Of a stretch of 64,000 bases of DNA, positions 31,647-43,840 are shown one piece after another. How positions within the stretch are numbered: the stretch's first letter is position 1; each line of letters begins with the position of its first letter. The position numbers and the translations under genes were made by a program. A model generated the notes under the pieces. It saw only the letters and a list, made by a program, of their open reading frames with translations. It had not been told where the DNA came from and searched no databases. Source of the stretch: Tragulus kanchil (Eukaryota; Chordata; Mammalia; Artiodactyla; Tragulidae); contig JAIOJX010000003.1 of the NCBI GenBank assembly GCA_022376925.1, forward strand, positions 35,455,874-35,519,873, read 5' to 3'.

Positions 31647-33769
31647 ATTGATTTAAATTTTTAATAATAATAAAATATCATCTGAAATAAATTTATACTT
31701 ATAAAATATTTTAAATGAATCTAAGGTATTCTATTTTAATTATCTAATTCTTTTGATTAGTATTTCACTGGTTAGTACTGCAACAATCTCCAATGAGTCC
31801 TATTTAAACAGTGTTTAGACTCACACACTTTTACATCATATTTTATAGTAGTGCTCTGATTTCCTTCAGACAAAGTTCAACAAGTAGCTCAAAGAATTAG
31901 CTGAAAAGGAAATAATTATAGATTTTCTAATTATAAAAATGGACTCTCTTTCTCCAGTGTCAGTGGGCCTAGCTGATTTCACCCACTCCCAGAATAACCA
32001 TCTATAATTTCTCTAAGAACTAGCTTTTGGAGCTAAAAGCCCTGCAGGAGATTGTGTAGTTATATCATTTAGTAAATTTCTAAATGGGTATATATCAATT
32101 GTTTTGTATCTCAAGTCTCAGGACCAACATCCTGAATTTTAAAAATATTACTACACAGCTGGTATTGACTCATGTGTTTTGCTGAATCAGGAGTCATCCA
32201 GCTTTCAGTCTTGTGATTAGTTACTTAAAAGTGCTATCAAAAGTTTTAAGACTGCATTTAAGGGACAAAAAAATCCGTGCTGAGTCATATCAAGACTCTG
32301 AGCCCAGTGGACACCACTGACCTGCAGCAGCAGCTGCTCCTTGAGGATCAGCAAACTCATGACTTGTTTCTTGCCTTGTCCCAACCATCAGGGCACTTCT
32401 TTTTTCCCCCAGAACAGTCAGCTGCAGGGAGGGCGAGGAAAGGGAGAAAAGAGGAACTCAGAAACTCACAAATTTGTCATGACACAGTCATCTGCAAGGT
32501 CATCCCACAAACACTCACATCTGCCAGTACTTGGGAAAGGCTGTTCTGAAGGGAAGTCAGAAGAGAAAAGGAGGGGAGCTTTTGCTCAACCTTGACTTTT
32601 CGTGGTTACTAGTCTCAGTTCACCCTCCATCAAGCACTGGCAATGTGATAAGCCTCCACTGGTCAAGAGACTGTATTTATTTTACCACATTAATATATAG
32701 TTTCCATTTGTTACCCTTTTCTCATGTTAAACACTTTAAAAATTGATTTAAATTTTTAATAATAATAAAATATCATCTGAAATAAATTTATACTTATAAA
32801 ATATTTTAAATGAATCTAAGGTATTCTATTTTAATTATCTAATTCTTTTGATTAGTATTTCACTGGTTAGTACTGCAACAATCTCCAATGAGTCCTATTT
32901 AAACAGTGTTTAGACTCACACACTTTTACATCATATTTTATAGTAGTGCTCTGATTTCCTTCAGACAAAGTTCAACAAGTAGCTCAAAGAATTAGCTGAA
33001 AAGGAAATAATTATAGATTTTCTAATTATAAAAATGGACTCTCTTTCTCCAGTGTCAGTGGGCCTAGCTGATTTCACCCACTCCCAGAATAACCATCTAT
33101 AATTTCTCTAAGAACTAGCTTTTGGAGCTAAAAGCCCTGCAGGAGATTGTGTAGTTATATCATTTAGTAAATTTCTAAATGGGTATATATCAATTGTTTT
33201 GTATCTCAAGTCTCAGGACCAACATCCTGAATTTTAAAAATATTACTACACAGCTGGTATTGACTCATGTGTTTTGCTGAATCAGGAGTCATCCAGCTTT
33301 CAGTCTTGTGATTAGTTACTTAAAAGTGCTATCAAAAGTTTTAAGACTGCATTTAAGGGACAAAAAAATCCGTGCTGAGTCATATCAAGACTCTGAGCCC
33401 AGTGGACACCACTGACCTGCAGCAGCAGCTGCTCCTTGAGGATCAGCAAACTCATGACTTGTTTCTTGCCTTGTCCCAACCATCAGGGCACTTCTTTTTT
33501 CCCCCAGAACAGTCAGCTGCAGGGAGGGCGAGGAAAGGGAGAAAAGAGGAACTCAGAAACTCACAAATTTGTCATGACACAGTCATCTGCAAGGTCATCC
33601 CACAAACACTCACATCTGCCAGTACTTGGGAAAGGCTGTTCTGAAGGGAAGTCAGAAGAGAAAAGGAGGGGAGCTTTTGCTCAACCTTGACTTTTCGTGG
33701 TTACTAGTCTCAGTTCACCCTCCATCAAGCACTGGCAATGTGATAAGCCTCCACTGGTCAAGAGACTGT
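31579..33769. repeat. Direct duplication D12 (31579-32674 and 32674-33769)
   Basis: Two 1096-bp copies, offset 1095, abutting with one shared base. No spacer. The two small plus frames at 32277 and 32341 (90 and 84 codons) are copied at 33372 and 33436 for this reason only. Confidence 0.95.
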
Positions 33770-34060
33770 CTTTCTGACTCTACTCCAGAAATCTGAAAAT
33801 TCCTAGTCTCAAGGCCCACAACTCCTCTCATTCTAACTTGGACTAAGTCACACTGATAAGTAGTTCTAGAGTCACTTATAGTGCAGATGCCTCACAGAAA
33901 GAAATAGCTCACATGCTTCCCCTTCTAGGGCAGGGAGGGAGTTCAGTTCCTAAAGCTCGAACGTGCGAATGGGGACCCTGAATTTCTATATCTCAAGGAA
34001 AGCACCCACTTCTTACTTTGAATGAAAGTGTTTATTTTCCCATGTTGGAATTTAATGTTT

Positions 34061-34064
<4 letters not shown>
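31647..34064. other. Unassigned AT-rich sequence, mostly inside D12
   Basis: No gene or identified mobile element. 33770-34064 is single-copy and leads into a dinucleotide repeat. Confidence 0.5.
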
Positions 34065-34116
<52 letters not shown>

Positions 34117-34117
34117 T
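34065..34117. repeat. Compound (TC)n(TA)n microsatellite
   Basis: About 16 TC units followed by about 10-11 TA units, immediately upstream of a SINE. The minus-strand (Arg-Glu)n and (Tyr-Ile)n peptides are translations of it. Confidence 0.97.
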
Positions 34118-34118
34118 T

Positions 34119-34276
34119 GGGGACTTTTCAGGTGGCTCAATGGTAAAGAATCTGCCTGCAGTGCAAGAGCTGCAAGAGACATCGGTTCCATCCCTGGGTA
34201 GGAAGATACCCAGGAGGAGGAAATGGCAACCCACTCCAGTATTCGTGCCTGGAAAATTCCATGGACAGAGGAGCCT
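34119..34276 (+). mobile_element. 3'-truncated Bov-tA SINE
   Basis: Head 'ggggacttttcaggtggctc', B-box region, and Bov-A core to cccatggacagaggagcct-like sequence, then an abrupt stop. The final ~50 bp are missing. Confidence 0.87.
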
Positions 34277-34517
34277 GAAGGAAGTTGGTTAAGACAGTAG
34301 GAAATGCATAACTGAGAACTGGAATTTGAAGGTCCTTAAAATCCATGCCCCTACATTTCAAATCCAGGGAGAGCCTGATTGGTGTTAGAAGTTTAAATAG
34401 CTCATGAGAGGAGTACGTTCAAGGATCAAGATGAGAAAATCTCCTGTTTGTGCTGGGAACTGTGGTATCCGAACTCATTCATGGAAAATGCCAACTTTTC
34501 ACTGAAGATTCTCTTTT

Positions 34518-35348
<831 letters not shown>

Positions 35349-35361
35349 CTTTTTTTTTCCC

Positions 35362-35625
35362 CAAATTTTGCCCTCTTTTACTGGTTTTTTATGTATTTAT
35401 TTTTATCCATCTTTATTCTTTGGCCTGTGTGATCCTCCCTTGGTAGTGGCCTCTCTCGTTGCAGGGCTCTGGCTCTGGGTACATGCACCCCAGAGCACTG
35501 GCTTGTAATTGGACACACTGGTCCAGCCACTTCGCAGCAGGTGGGATGTTCCCCTACCAGGGTTCAAATTGGTGTCCCCTGAAGTGCAAGGCGGACTCTT
35601 TCCCACTGGACCACCAGGGAAGTCT
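35362..35625 (-). mobile_element. CHR-like SINE variant, copy 6
   Basis: The minus strand has a head (acttccctggtggtccagtgg), a B box changed to tttgaaccc, and the variant body (ccagtgtgtccaattacaag, gtgcatgtacccagagcc). More diverged than copies 2, 3 and 8. Inserted at or near the end of the L1 fragment. Confidence 0.82.
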
Positions 35626-35635
35626 TTCACAGGAG

Positions 35636-35899
35636 TTTTTTTTTTTTTGGCTATTTCAATTGGTCCTTCATTTATTTCCATGTTTGTTCTTTGGCCTGTG
35701 CAGGCCTTCCACTGCAGTGGCCTCTCTTGTTGCTGAGCACTGGCTCTGGGCGCATACGCCTCAGAGTGCTCGCTCAGTAGTTGGACACGTGGGTCCAACT
35801 GCTCCGCAGCACGTGGAATCTTCCCAGGCCAGGGATCAAACTGGCGTCCCTTGCACTGCAAGGAGGTGTCTTTACCCATTGGACCACCAGGGAAGCCCC
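35636..35899 (-). mobile_element. CHR-like SINE variant, copy 7 (partial copy at 36877-37015)
   Basis: Complete head (gggcttccctggtggtccaa), body and a poly-A tail (T11 at 35636-35648). Flanking repeat cacaggag at 35628-35635 and cacgggag at 35900-35907. The long minus-strand frame of 172 codons spans this and copy 6 and is not a gene. Duplication D13 begins inside this element. Confidence 0.85.
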
Positions 35900-35907
35900 C
35901 ACGGGAG

Positions 35908-36640
35908 ATATGCAATTTCACTTTTTTGTTGTTGTAAGAAATGACACAGAGAGAACACTGTACTCTTTACTCATTTTATCCCAATAGCAATAAATTGCAA
36001 GACTATAGTCCAATATCACAACTGGGATATTAACACTGATACAGTCAAACAGAGAACATTCCCATCCCCACCAAGATCCCTCCTGTGGCCCTTGTAGGCT
36101 TTCTTCCCTCCTCTCCTTCCTAAACACTCCTTAGCCCATAGAAACAATTTTTTGCTGGAGTCATTTCAAGAATGTTTTCATCAGAATGTTACCGTTGATA
36201 TTGGTTTTTTATGCATTCACTGTATTTCTCTCAAACTTCACCCAGGTTGTTCCATATATCAACAATAGTTTATTCACTTATGTTGCTGAGTACTATGCTC
36301 TGGTATGGCCTTCCACAAGTGACTTAGTGGTTTAAGAATCCACCTGCCAATGCAGGAAATGCAGGTTTGATCCCTGGGTCAGGAAGATCCCCTTGAGAAG
36401 GAAATGACAATCCTCCAGTATTCTTGTCTGGAGACTTCCATGGAAAGAGTAGCCTGGCAGGCTACAGTCCCTGGAGTATCTAAGCGTCCGACATGACTCA
36501 GTGACTCAGCACACAAGCATTGCATGGTATAGACATACCACGAGTTATGTGACCATTCAATCACTGAAGGACATGTAGATTGATTCCAGTTTTAGTGGGT
36601 ACATATAAAGCGACTGTGGACACATGTATGTAGGTTTCTG
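35908..36640 (-). mobile_element. Older L1 3' portion (minus strand) with Bov-tA inserted; copy at 37024-37756
   Basis: The plus strand reads 'caatagcaataaattgcaag', 'ctcaaacttcacccaggttg'-like, 'tgttgctgagtactatgctc', then after the SINE 'ggtatagacataccacgagt', 'ccattcaatcactgaaggac' and 'tgtgcaaacatgaaggggtc'. This is the reverse complement of an old L1 3' end. Diverged and non-coding. Confidence 0.7.
36307..36515 (+). mobile_element. Bov-tA SINE (copy at 37423-37631)
   Basis: Head ggccttccacaagtgactta, B box aggtttgatccctgg, Bov-A core and actcagtgactcagc end. Inserted in the older L1; duplicated by D13. Confidence 0.9.
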
Positions 36641-37422
36641 TGCAAACATGAAGGGGTCTTTTTGTTTTGTTTTCCTCTAATAGACGGAGTTTTGGATGCA
36701 TCTCATTACATTCTGGCAAAAATGGAAATCTAGCCCCCCCCCATCTTTGCTGGTTCATTCAACAGTTTATTAAATATTGTTTGCCTGTATTAGAGGATTA
36801 TTATGTCGATGTTTTCTGTCTAGCTCGGCTGTCCTTTTCCTAATCCTTGGCTAGAAAAAACAGACTTTTTTTGACTGCAGTGGCTCGCTCAGTAGTTGGA
36901 ACACGTGGGTCCAACTGCTCCGCAGCACGTGGAATCTTCCCAGGCCAGGGATCAAACTGGCGTCCCTTGCACTGCAAGGAGGTGTCTTTACCCATTGGAC
37001 CACCAGGGAAGCCCCCACGGGAGATATGCAATTTCACTTTTTTGTTGTTGTAAGAAATGACACAGAGAGAACACTGTACTCTTTACTCATTTTATCCCAA
37101 TAGCAATAAATTGCAAGACTATAGTCCAATATCACAACTGGGATATTAACACTGATACAGTCAAACAGAGAACATTCCCATCCCCACCAAGATCCCTCCT
37201 GTGGCCCTTGTAGGCTTTCTTCCCTCCTCTCCTTCCTAAACACTCCTTAGCCCATAGAAACAATTTTTTGCTGGAGTCATTTCAAGAATGTTTTCATCAG
37301 AATGTTACCGTTGATATTGGTTTTTTATGCATTCACTGTATTTCTCTCAAACTTCACCCAGGTTGTTCCATATATCAACAATAGTTTATTCACTTATGTT
37401 GCTGAGTACTATGCTCTGGTAT

Positions 37423-37631
37423 GGCCTTCCACAAGTGACTTAGTGGTTTAAGAATCCACCTGCCAATGCAGGAAATGCAGGTTTGATCCCTGGGTCAGGA
37501 AGATCCCCTTGAGAAGGAAATGACAATCCTCCAGTATTCTTGTCTGGAGACTTCCATGGAAAGAGTAGCCTGGCAGGCTACAGTCCCTGGAGTATCTAAG
37601 CGTCCGACATGACTCAGTGACTCAGCACACA
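37423..37631 (+). mobile_element. Bov-tA SINE, duplicate copy
   Basis: Second copy of the 36307-36515 insertion, carried by the right copy of D13. Confidence 0.9.
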
Positions 37632-37981
37632 AGCATTGCATGGTATAGACATACCACGAGTTATGTGACCATTCAATCACTGAAGGACATGTAGATTGAT
37701 TCCAGTTTTAGTGGGTACATATAAAGCGACTGTGGACACATGTATGTAGGTTTCTGTGCAAACATGAAGGGGTCTTTTTGTTTTGTTTTCCTCTAATAGA
37801 CGGAGTTTTGGATGCATCTCATTACATTCTGGCAAAAATGGAAATCTAGCCCCCCCCCATCTTTGCTGGTTCATTCAACAGTTTATTAAATATTGTTTGC
37901 CTGTATTAGAGGATTATTATGTCGATGTTTTCTGTCTAGCTCGGCTGTCCTTTTCCTAATCCTTGGCTAGAAAAAACAGAC

Positions 37982-38056
37982 TTTTTTTGACTTTTTGGTT
38001 TTGTGGTTTTGGGGGGTTTTATTGTTGTTTTTGTTGTTTTGGAGGGGGTTGTTTTG
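37982..38056. repeat. G/T-rich low-complexity tract
   Basis: Nearly pure G and T on the plus strand (repeated tttgttgtttt and gggggttt groups). The minus-strand Lys/Pro/Thr-rich frame at 37936 is its translation. Confidence 0.85.
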
Positions 38057-38445
38057 CTTTTGTCTGAGCTCTTTGGTTTCCCTGGTTTCCTGTTTCTCCA
38101 GTCCCAAGTCTGGAATATATGAGGAAAAAAACAAAAACAAAAACCAACCTGGGAATTGACCAATGCAATATTCCTTGAGTCCCCAGGTCCCTAGCCAGTG
38201 TTTTTACTCTTCAGTTTTCCTGTGCTAGTCTTACACATAATGTTCAAGTTTGTTGAACTGTACTTACTGGAAGGGATAGGAAAAATGGATTTGCTCTATC
38301 TTTCTGGAAGTGAAAGTGTTTTGACATACTTCTAAATATGGATTTATGTCTCATAAAATCAGTAAAAGCTCAATATATTATTATTTTCATCTACTTTGCT
38401 GATTGACTTCTATGAAGATATAATAAAGATATAATTAAAGATATA

Positions 38446-38552
38446 TCTGGGAGGTGGTGAAGGACAAGGAAGCCTGGCACGCAGGCATGCCAGGCTTGCA
38501 ATCCATCCGGTCACAAAGAGTCAGACATGACTGGACTGAAAGACTGAACTGA
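38446..38552 (+). mobile_element. BovB LINE 3' tip
   Basis: 'tgggaggtggtgaaggacaa', 'aagcctggca' and the terminal 'cacaaagagtcagacatgac' plus 'tggactgaaagactgaactg' are the last ~100 bp of BovB. It contains a small inverted repeat, gcctggca...tgccaggc, at about 38471-38495. Confidence 0.85.
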
Positions 38553-40027
38553 AAGGTATAAAAAGATACAAATTAATGTTTTTTAACATCAAGATATAGT
38601 ATACATTTCCAAAGTTTCACAATATCTCAGCTACTTGGCTGACCTTTTATTATTCTTTTAAAATGGAGCTTTGGTGGGATAGCTAATTTACTATGAAGAA
38701 AACTCTTTTGTAGTAAAATTAGAAAAGTCAATTCAAGACAGTGGTGAATTCAGAACACCAGCATATTTACTTTATTGGGTATATTTACTTACGCTGAACT
38801 GAATGGTTGAGGAACATGCCTTATTTATGTCACGTACTAATGAGTTTCTCTTTTAGACAACTCTCCCTAATTAGTTAATAGCTGCAGGCTTCCAAAACTA
38901 AAATTAACTTAAGATACTTATTTCAAACCTTGCTTCCTCTGACTTAATTTAGAACTATGCTTAAAATTAGAAGATACCTTTTTTTAGACAACCACCTTAA
39001 GGAGATAATTAAATGATTAGAGTCCAGCCTTTGAAAATTTGCAACCATTCAAGAATTGCATCAACTTTTAAAGATAATGCACAATAAAAGATAACAGAAT
39101 GAATACAAAGAGTAATTAAGAATAAAGCCATAGAAGACAACCTCCAAAATTATATCAACATTCAGTATTACCTATGAAAAATAGGAAACATGTATTTTAA
39201 AATGATTTCATTTATTTAGAAAGCCACAGTCTTATTTATTCTTAAGCCTGTATTTCAACCTTTTACATCTATAGCAAATATTAACTTAGAAATTTAACTG
39301 GAGAGTTTCCGTCATCGACATACCATATTCCTCCTAATGTCCAATAGCTGTAAGCTCTGAGACTTTGGTAGCATTGTCTGAGAATCTATAAAATACACTT
39401 GAAATTTTGAACATTATTTTTAAGAAGCCTTTCAATGCTGTCCAAAATTATTCCATGTATTAGTAGCCAATTAAAAGTGGGTCAAAAAACACTACAACTA
39501 GAGCATACTGAACACAGGTTAATTCAATGATCCATCTTCATTCATTTATGTAATATTTATTTTCTGAGTAACTCTAAGTGCCACACACAACACAACCTGG
39601 AAGTTCAACTTAAATTTCCAAAAATGAAACTGAATTATCACTCTGAGTCTATGTTCTAATCATTTGCCTGACTGAAACAAACAATTGCAGTATCTTTATT
39701 CCGTTTTGCTGTTGTAGATAAAACTTTGAACTAAAATTAAATGTTCCTAAGGACAATTTAAACAAAGGCAGTATATGGTGTCTTAATATCGAGGCCTACA
39801 CTCCATTGCTTCTGTGCCGCAGAATATCTAAGCACTAGAAGATACGTATAGTATATCTTCCTGACAAATTCATACTTCAAGATTATGAAGGGTGAAGTTA
39901 TAAAATTCTATCGTTAACTAATTTGAATGTGATATGTACATATATGTATATGCATATAAACTCATACCATCATATTAGATAAAAAGGCAAATGCTACATA
40001 AATTGTTAAAATTAAAAATACCACATC
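38553..40027. other. Unassigned AT-rich single-copy sequence
   Basis: No gene, RNA or confident repeat. A weak L2-like phrase lies around 39537-39590 (cattcatttatgtaatattt) but is too short to call. From 39750 it is part of D14. Confidence 0.5.
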
Positions 40028-40028
40028 A

Positions 40029-40352
40029 GGGCTTCCCTGGTAGTTGAGTGGTGAAGGGTTTGCCTACTGATGCAGGAGATACAAGTTCAATCCCTGATTC
40101 TGGAAGATCCCACATGCTGCAGAGCAACAAAGCCTGTGAGCCGCAACTATGGAGCCTGTGCCTCGGATCTGTGACTATGGAGCCCATGAGCCACACCTAC
40201 TGAAGCCTGTGTGCCCTAGAGCCCGAATTCCACAACAAGAGAAGTCACTCCAACACGAAGCCTACTCACCTCAACTAGAGTAGCCCCCATTCCCTGCAAC
40301 TAGAGAAGAGCCTGTGGCAGCAGTAAAAATCCAGAATAGCCAAAAATAAATA
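40029..40352 (+). mobile_element. CHR-2 SINE, classic form (copy at 41257-41580)
   Basis: Classic CHR-2 layout: tRNA-Glu-type head (gggcttccctggtagttgag, B box agttcaatccctg), repeated 'ctgtgagccgcaactatgga'-type units, 'cacaacaagagaagtcactc', 'actagagtagcccccatt', 'gcaactagagaagagcc' and a ccaaaaataaata tail. This is the reference against which the CHR-like variant at 13249 and elsewhere differs in its middle. Confidence 0.88.
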
Positions 40353-40540
40353 GACATATAAAATATTTTTTTTAAATGACACTTCAAAAATTCCTCATTT
40401 ATGCAATAGAGTCAGAGAATCAGCTTCTGTAAATACCTACACATGCTGGTGAAAAAAAAAAGGAAACCCCTAAGTTATGTAATTCCTGATATAATTAATT
40501 CATTAGAATGGAAATGATCAGAAAATAGGGTCTGCAGTGA

Positions 40541-40680
40541 TTTTTATTTACTTTTTTGAACTTTTATTTTATAATGGATCTCCAAAGTGTGTCAGTTCAG
40601 GTGTACAAACAATGATTTAGTTGTACATATATGTGTATGCGTGTGTGTGCGTGTCTTTTTCAGATTGCAATGCTTTTTCA
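40541..40680 (-). mobile_element. L1 3' fragment (copy at 41767-41906)
   Basis: The plus strand has 'cttttattttataatggatc', 'gtcagttcaggtgtacaaac' and 'ttgtacatatatgtgtatg', which is the reverse complement of an L1 3' UTR. A GT-rich run inside differs by one unit between copies. Confidence 0.65.
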
Positions 40681-41256
40681 TCTGTAGACCAGCATTCAGC
40701 ACAGTTCTTCCATCCGGGGGAAGGGACTACAATCACGCCTTTATGCATTGTAGGAGGATGACTTAATCAACCATCTCGTCACCACCCCACCATGTACACT
40801 ATCAAACCCGTTCTAGAGTTTCATCAGAAACCTAAACAAGTCAGGCTGAATTAAATAAAATAATTTAGATTTGTGTGATTATCCTTGTACGATCTACTTT
40901 ACTCCTTTAGCTTCTTGGCAAAGTTTTTAGATTGCATTACTGGACATTTTCCATAACCATCAAATTCCATTTGTTTCAGGACAATTTAAACAAAGGCAGT
41001 ATATGGTGTCTTAATATCGAGGCCTACACTCCATTGCTTCTGTGCCGCAGAATATCTAAGCACTAGAAGATACGTATAGTATATCTTCCTGACAAATTCA
41101 TACTTCAAGATTATGAAGGGTGAAGTTATAAAATTCTATCGTTAACTAATTTGAATGTGATATGTACATATATGTATATGCATATAAACTCATACCATCA
41201 TATTAGATAAAAAGGCAAATGCTACATAAATTGTTAAAATTAAAAATACCACATCA

Positions 41257-41580
41257 GGGCTTCCCTGGTAGTTGAGTGGTGAAGGGTTTGCCTACTGATG
41301 CAGGAGATACAAGTTCAATCCCTGATTCTGGAAGATCCCACATGCTGCAGAGCAACAAAGCCTGTGAGCCGCAACTATGGAGCCTGTGCCTCGGATCTGT
41401 GACTATGGAGCCCATGAGCCACACCTACTGAAGCCTGTGTGCCCTAGAGCCCGAATTCCACAACAAGAGAAGTCACTCCAACACGAAGCCTACTCACCTC
41501 AACTAGAGTAGCCCCCATTCCCTGCAACTAGAGAAGAGCCTGTGGCAGCAGTAAAAATCCAGAATAGCCAAAAATAAATA
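41257..41580 (+). mobile_element. CHR-2 SINE, duplicate copy
   Basis: Second copy of the insertion at 40029-40352, carried by the right copy of D14. Confidence 0.88.
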
Positions 41581-42202
41581 GACATATAAAATATTTTTTT
41601 TAAATGACACTTCAAAAATTCCTCATTTATGCAATAGAGTCAGAGAATCAGCTTCTGTAAATACCTACACATGCTGGTGAAAAAAGGAAACCCCTAAGTT
41701 ATGTAATTCCTGATATAATTAATTCATTAGAATGGAAATGATCAGAAAATAGGGTCTGCAGTGATTTTTATTTACTTTTTTGAACTTTTATTTTATAATG
41801 GATCTCCAAAGTGTGTCAGTTCAGGTGTACAAACAATGATTTAGTTGTACATATATGTGTATGCGTGTGTGTGTGCGTGTCTTTTTCAGATTGCAATGCT
41901 TTTTCATCTGTAGACCAGCATTCAGCACAGTTCTTCCATCCGGGGGAAGGGACTACAATCACGCCTTTATGCATTGTAGGAGGATGACTTAATCAACCAT
42001 CTCGTCACCACCCCACCATGTACACTATCAAACCCGTTCTAGAGTTTCATCAGAAACCTAAACAAGTCAGGCTGAATTAAATAAAATAATTTAGATTTGT
42101 GTGATTATCCTTGTACGATCTACTTTACTCCTTTAGCTTCTTGGCAAAGTTTTTAGATTGCATTACTGGACATTTTCCATAACCATCAAATTCCATTTGT
42201 TT

Positions 42203-42572
42203 GCAGTGAAAATTTTGCAAGTAGCAGTAAGAAGTCAGGTTTGTTTGTGCATTGTCAGTTTTGCATGTAGCATGAACCTCTGCAAATCTGTATATTTAAA
42301 GAACAGGCCAAATATGAATTAAAGTTTCCAAGAATACAGTACAGGAAAGGAAAAACAGGAAGTTTTAAATCTTTGCATTAATTTTACTCTCAGGCCTGTC
42401 TCAGGCTTGAAAAGAAAAGTATAGCAGAAACTACATATCAGAGACCACCAACATAGGAGAATGCAAAGCGAGGACAGTAATAAACCATTAGCAAATCTAT
42501 GGCCAAATCTCAGTGCGTACATCCTTGAAGAATATAACAAAAGTAATAATCCAAAGTCAGTGCTCTGAGCCA
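42203..42572. other. Unassigned sequence (copied at about 43330-43699)
   Basis: No gene seen. The minus frame of 84 codons at 42319 recurs at 43446 and has no recognisable domain. Confidence 0.5.
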
Positions 42573-42708
42573 ACCCAGAGGGAGGTGGGAGAGGAGGTCA
42601 GGATGCGGAGGGACCTATGTATACTCATGACTGATTCATGTTGATGTATGGCGAAAACCATCACGATATTGTAAAGCAATTCCTTTTCAATTAAAATAAA
42701 TAATATAG
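42573..42708 (+). mobile_element. L1 3' tail, ruminant type (copy at 43700-43835)
   Basis: 'gagggaggtgggagaggagg', 'gacctatgtatactcatgac', 'gattcatgttgatgtatggc' and 'atattgtaaagcaattcc', then 'aattaaaataaataa', is the usual end of a ruminant L1. 5'-truncated. Contrast with the different tail at 4960-5101 and 21232-21330. Confidence 0.85.
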
Positions 42709-43840
42709 AAAAAGTGTATTACCAAGGGATTATCAAAAGATTCTTTAGACAGAAGACAAATGTCATATATTTTATTGTTTCACAAAACTGGAAGAATGTC
42801 TTTAACATTGAAGATAATGGGGAGAAAAACAGTCTATAGACTAAATCTCTAAGAGATGAACCAATGACTGTTAATATTCAGTCAGCAAACTATTTCAGAG
42901 GAGTAAGTATAAAAATATTAATTATGCATATATATAGTAATTTCATATAACTTTTATATAAAGATACATGAAAAGTGAATATGTATATCAAGTACTTATA
43001 CTTAGCACTTGTAAGTACTTTTATTACTTCATCGGTACTTACAAGCATTCAGCACAGTTCTTCCATCCGGGGGAAGGGACTACAATCACGCCTTTATGCA
43101 TTGTAGGAGGATGACTTAATCAACCATCTCGTCACCACCCCACCATGTACACTATCAAACCCGTTCTAGAGTTTCATCAGAAACCTAAACAAGTCAGGCT
43201 GAATTAAATAAAATAATTTAGATTTGTGTGATTATCCTTGTACGATCTACTTTACTCCTTTAGCTTCTTGGCAAAGTTTTTAGATTGCATTACTGGACAT
43301 TTTCCATAACCATCAAATTCCATTTGTTTGCAGTGAAAATTTTGCAAGTAGCAGTAAGAAGTCAGGTTTGTTTGTGCATTGTCAGTTTTGCATGTAGCAT
43401 GAACCTCTGCAAATCTGTATATTTAAAGAACAGGCCAAATATGAATTAAAGTTTCCAAGAATACAGTACAGGAAAGGAAAAACAGGAAGTTTTAAATCTT
43501 TGCATTAATTTTACTCTCAGGCCTGTCTCAGGCTTGAAAAGAAAAGTATAGCAGAAACTACATATCAGAGACCACCAACATAGGAGAATGCAAAGCGAGG
43601 ACAGTAATAAACCATTAGCAAATCTATGGCCAAATCTCAGTGCGTACATCCTTGAAGAATATAACAAAAGTAATAATCCAAAGTCAGTGCTCTGAGCCAA
43701 CCCAGAGGGAGGTGGGAGAGGAGGTCAGGATGCGGAGGGACCTATGTATACTCATGACTGATTCATGTTGATGTATGGCGAAAACCATCACGATATTGTA
43801 AAGCAATTCCTTTTCAATTAAAATAAATAATATAGAAAAA

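Larger units (their letters stand above)
35768..37992. repeat. Direct duplication D13 (35768-36876 and 36884-37992)
   Basis: Two ~1109-bp copies, offset 1115-1116 (one extra A in ttggaacacg). The right copy starts mid-SINE. The bases just before it (actgcagtgg) match the SINE 50 bp further upstream, so the true end of the right-hand fragment seems to have lost ~47 bp. Confidence 0.93.
39750..42202. repeat. Direct duplication D14 (39750-40976 and 40978-42202)
   Basis: The longest pair, ~1227 bp, separated by one base. Offset 1228 to 1226: the right copy has four fewer As in one run (near 41680) and one more GT unit (near 41870). Those are length changes in simple repeats only. Confidence 0.95.

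Noticed and set aside
32277..32595. Overlapping 84-90 codon frames with apparent conservation at 33372-33690
   Set aside because: The conservation is exact duplication (D12) at the DNA level including non-coding flanks. No domain, codon bias or homologue is recognisable.
35403..35921. 172-codon minus-strand open frame
   Set aside because: It runs through two antisense-read CHR-like SINEs and their junction. The peptide is the translation of SINE heads and bodies, and it is cut in the second copy of the region.
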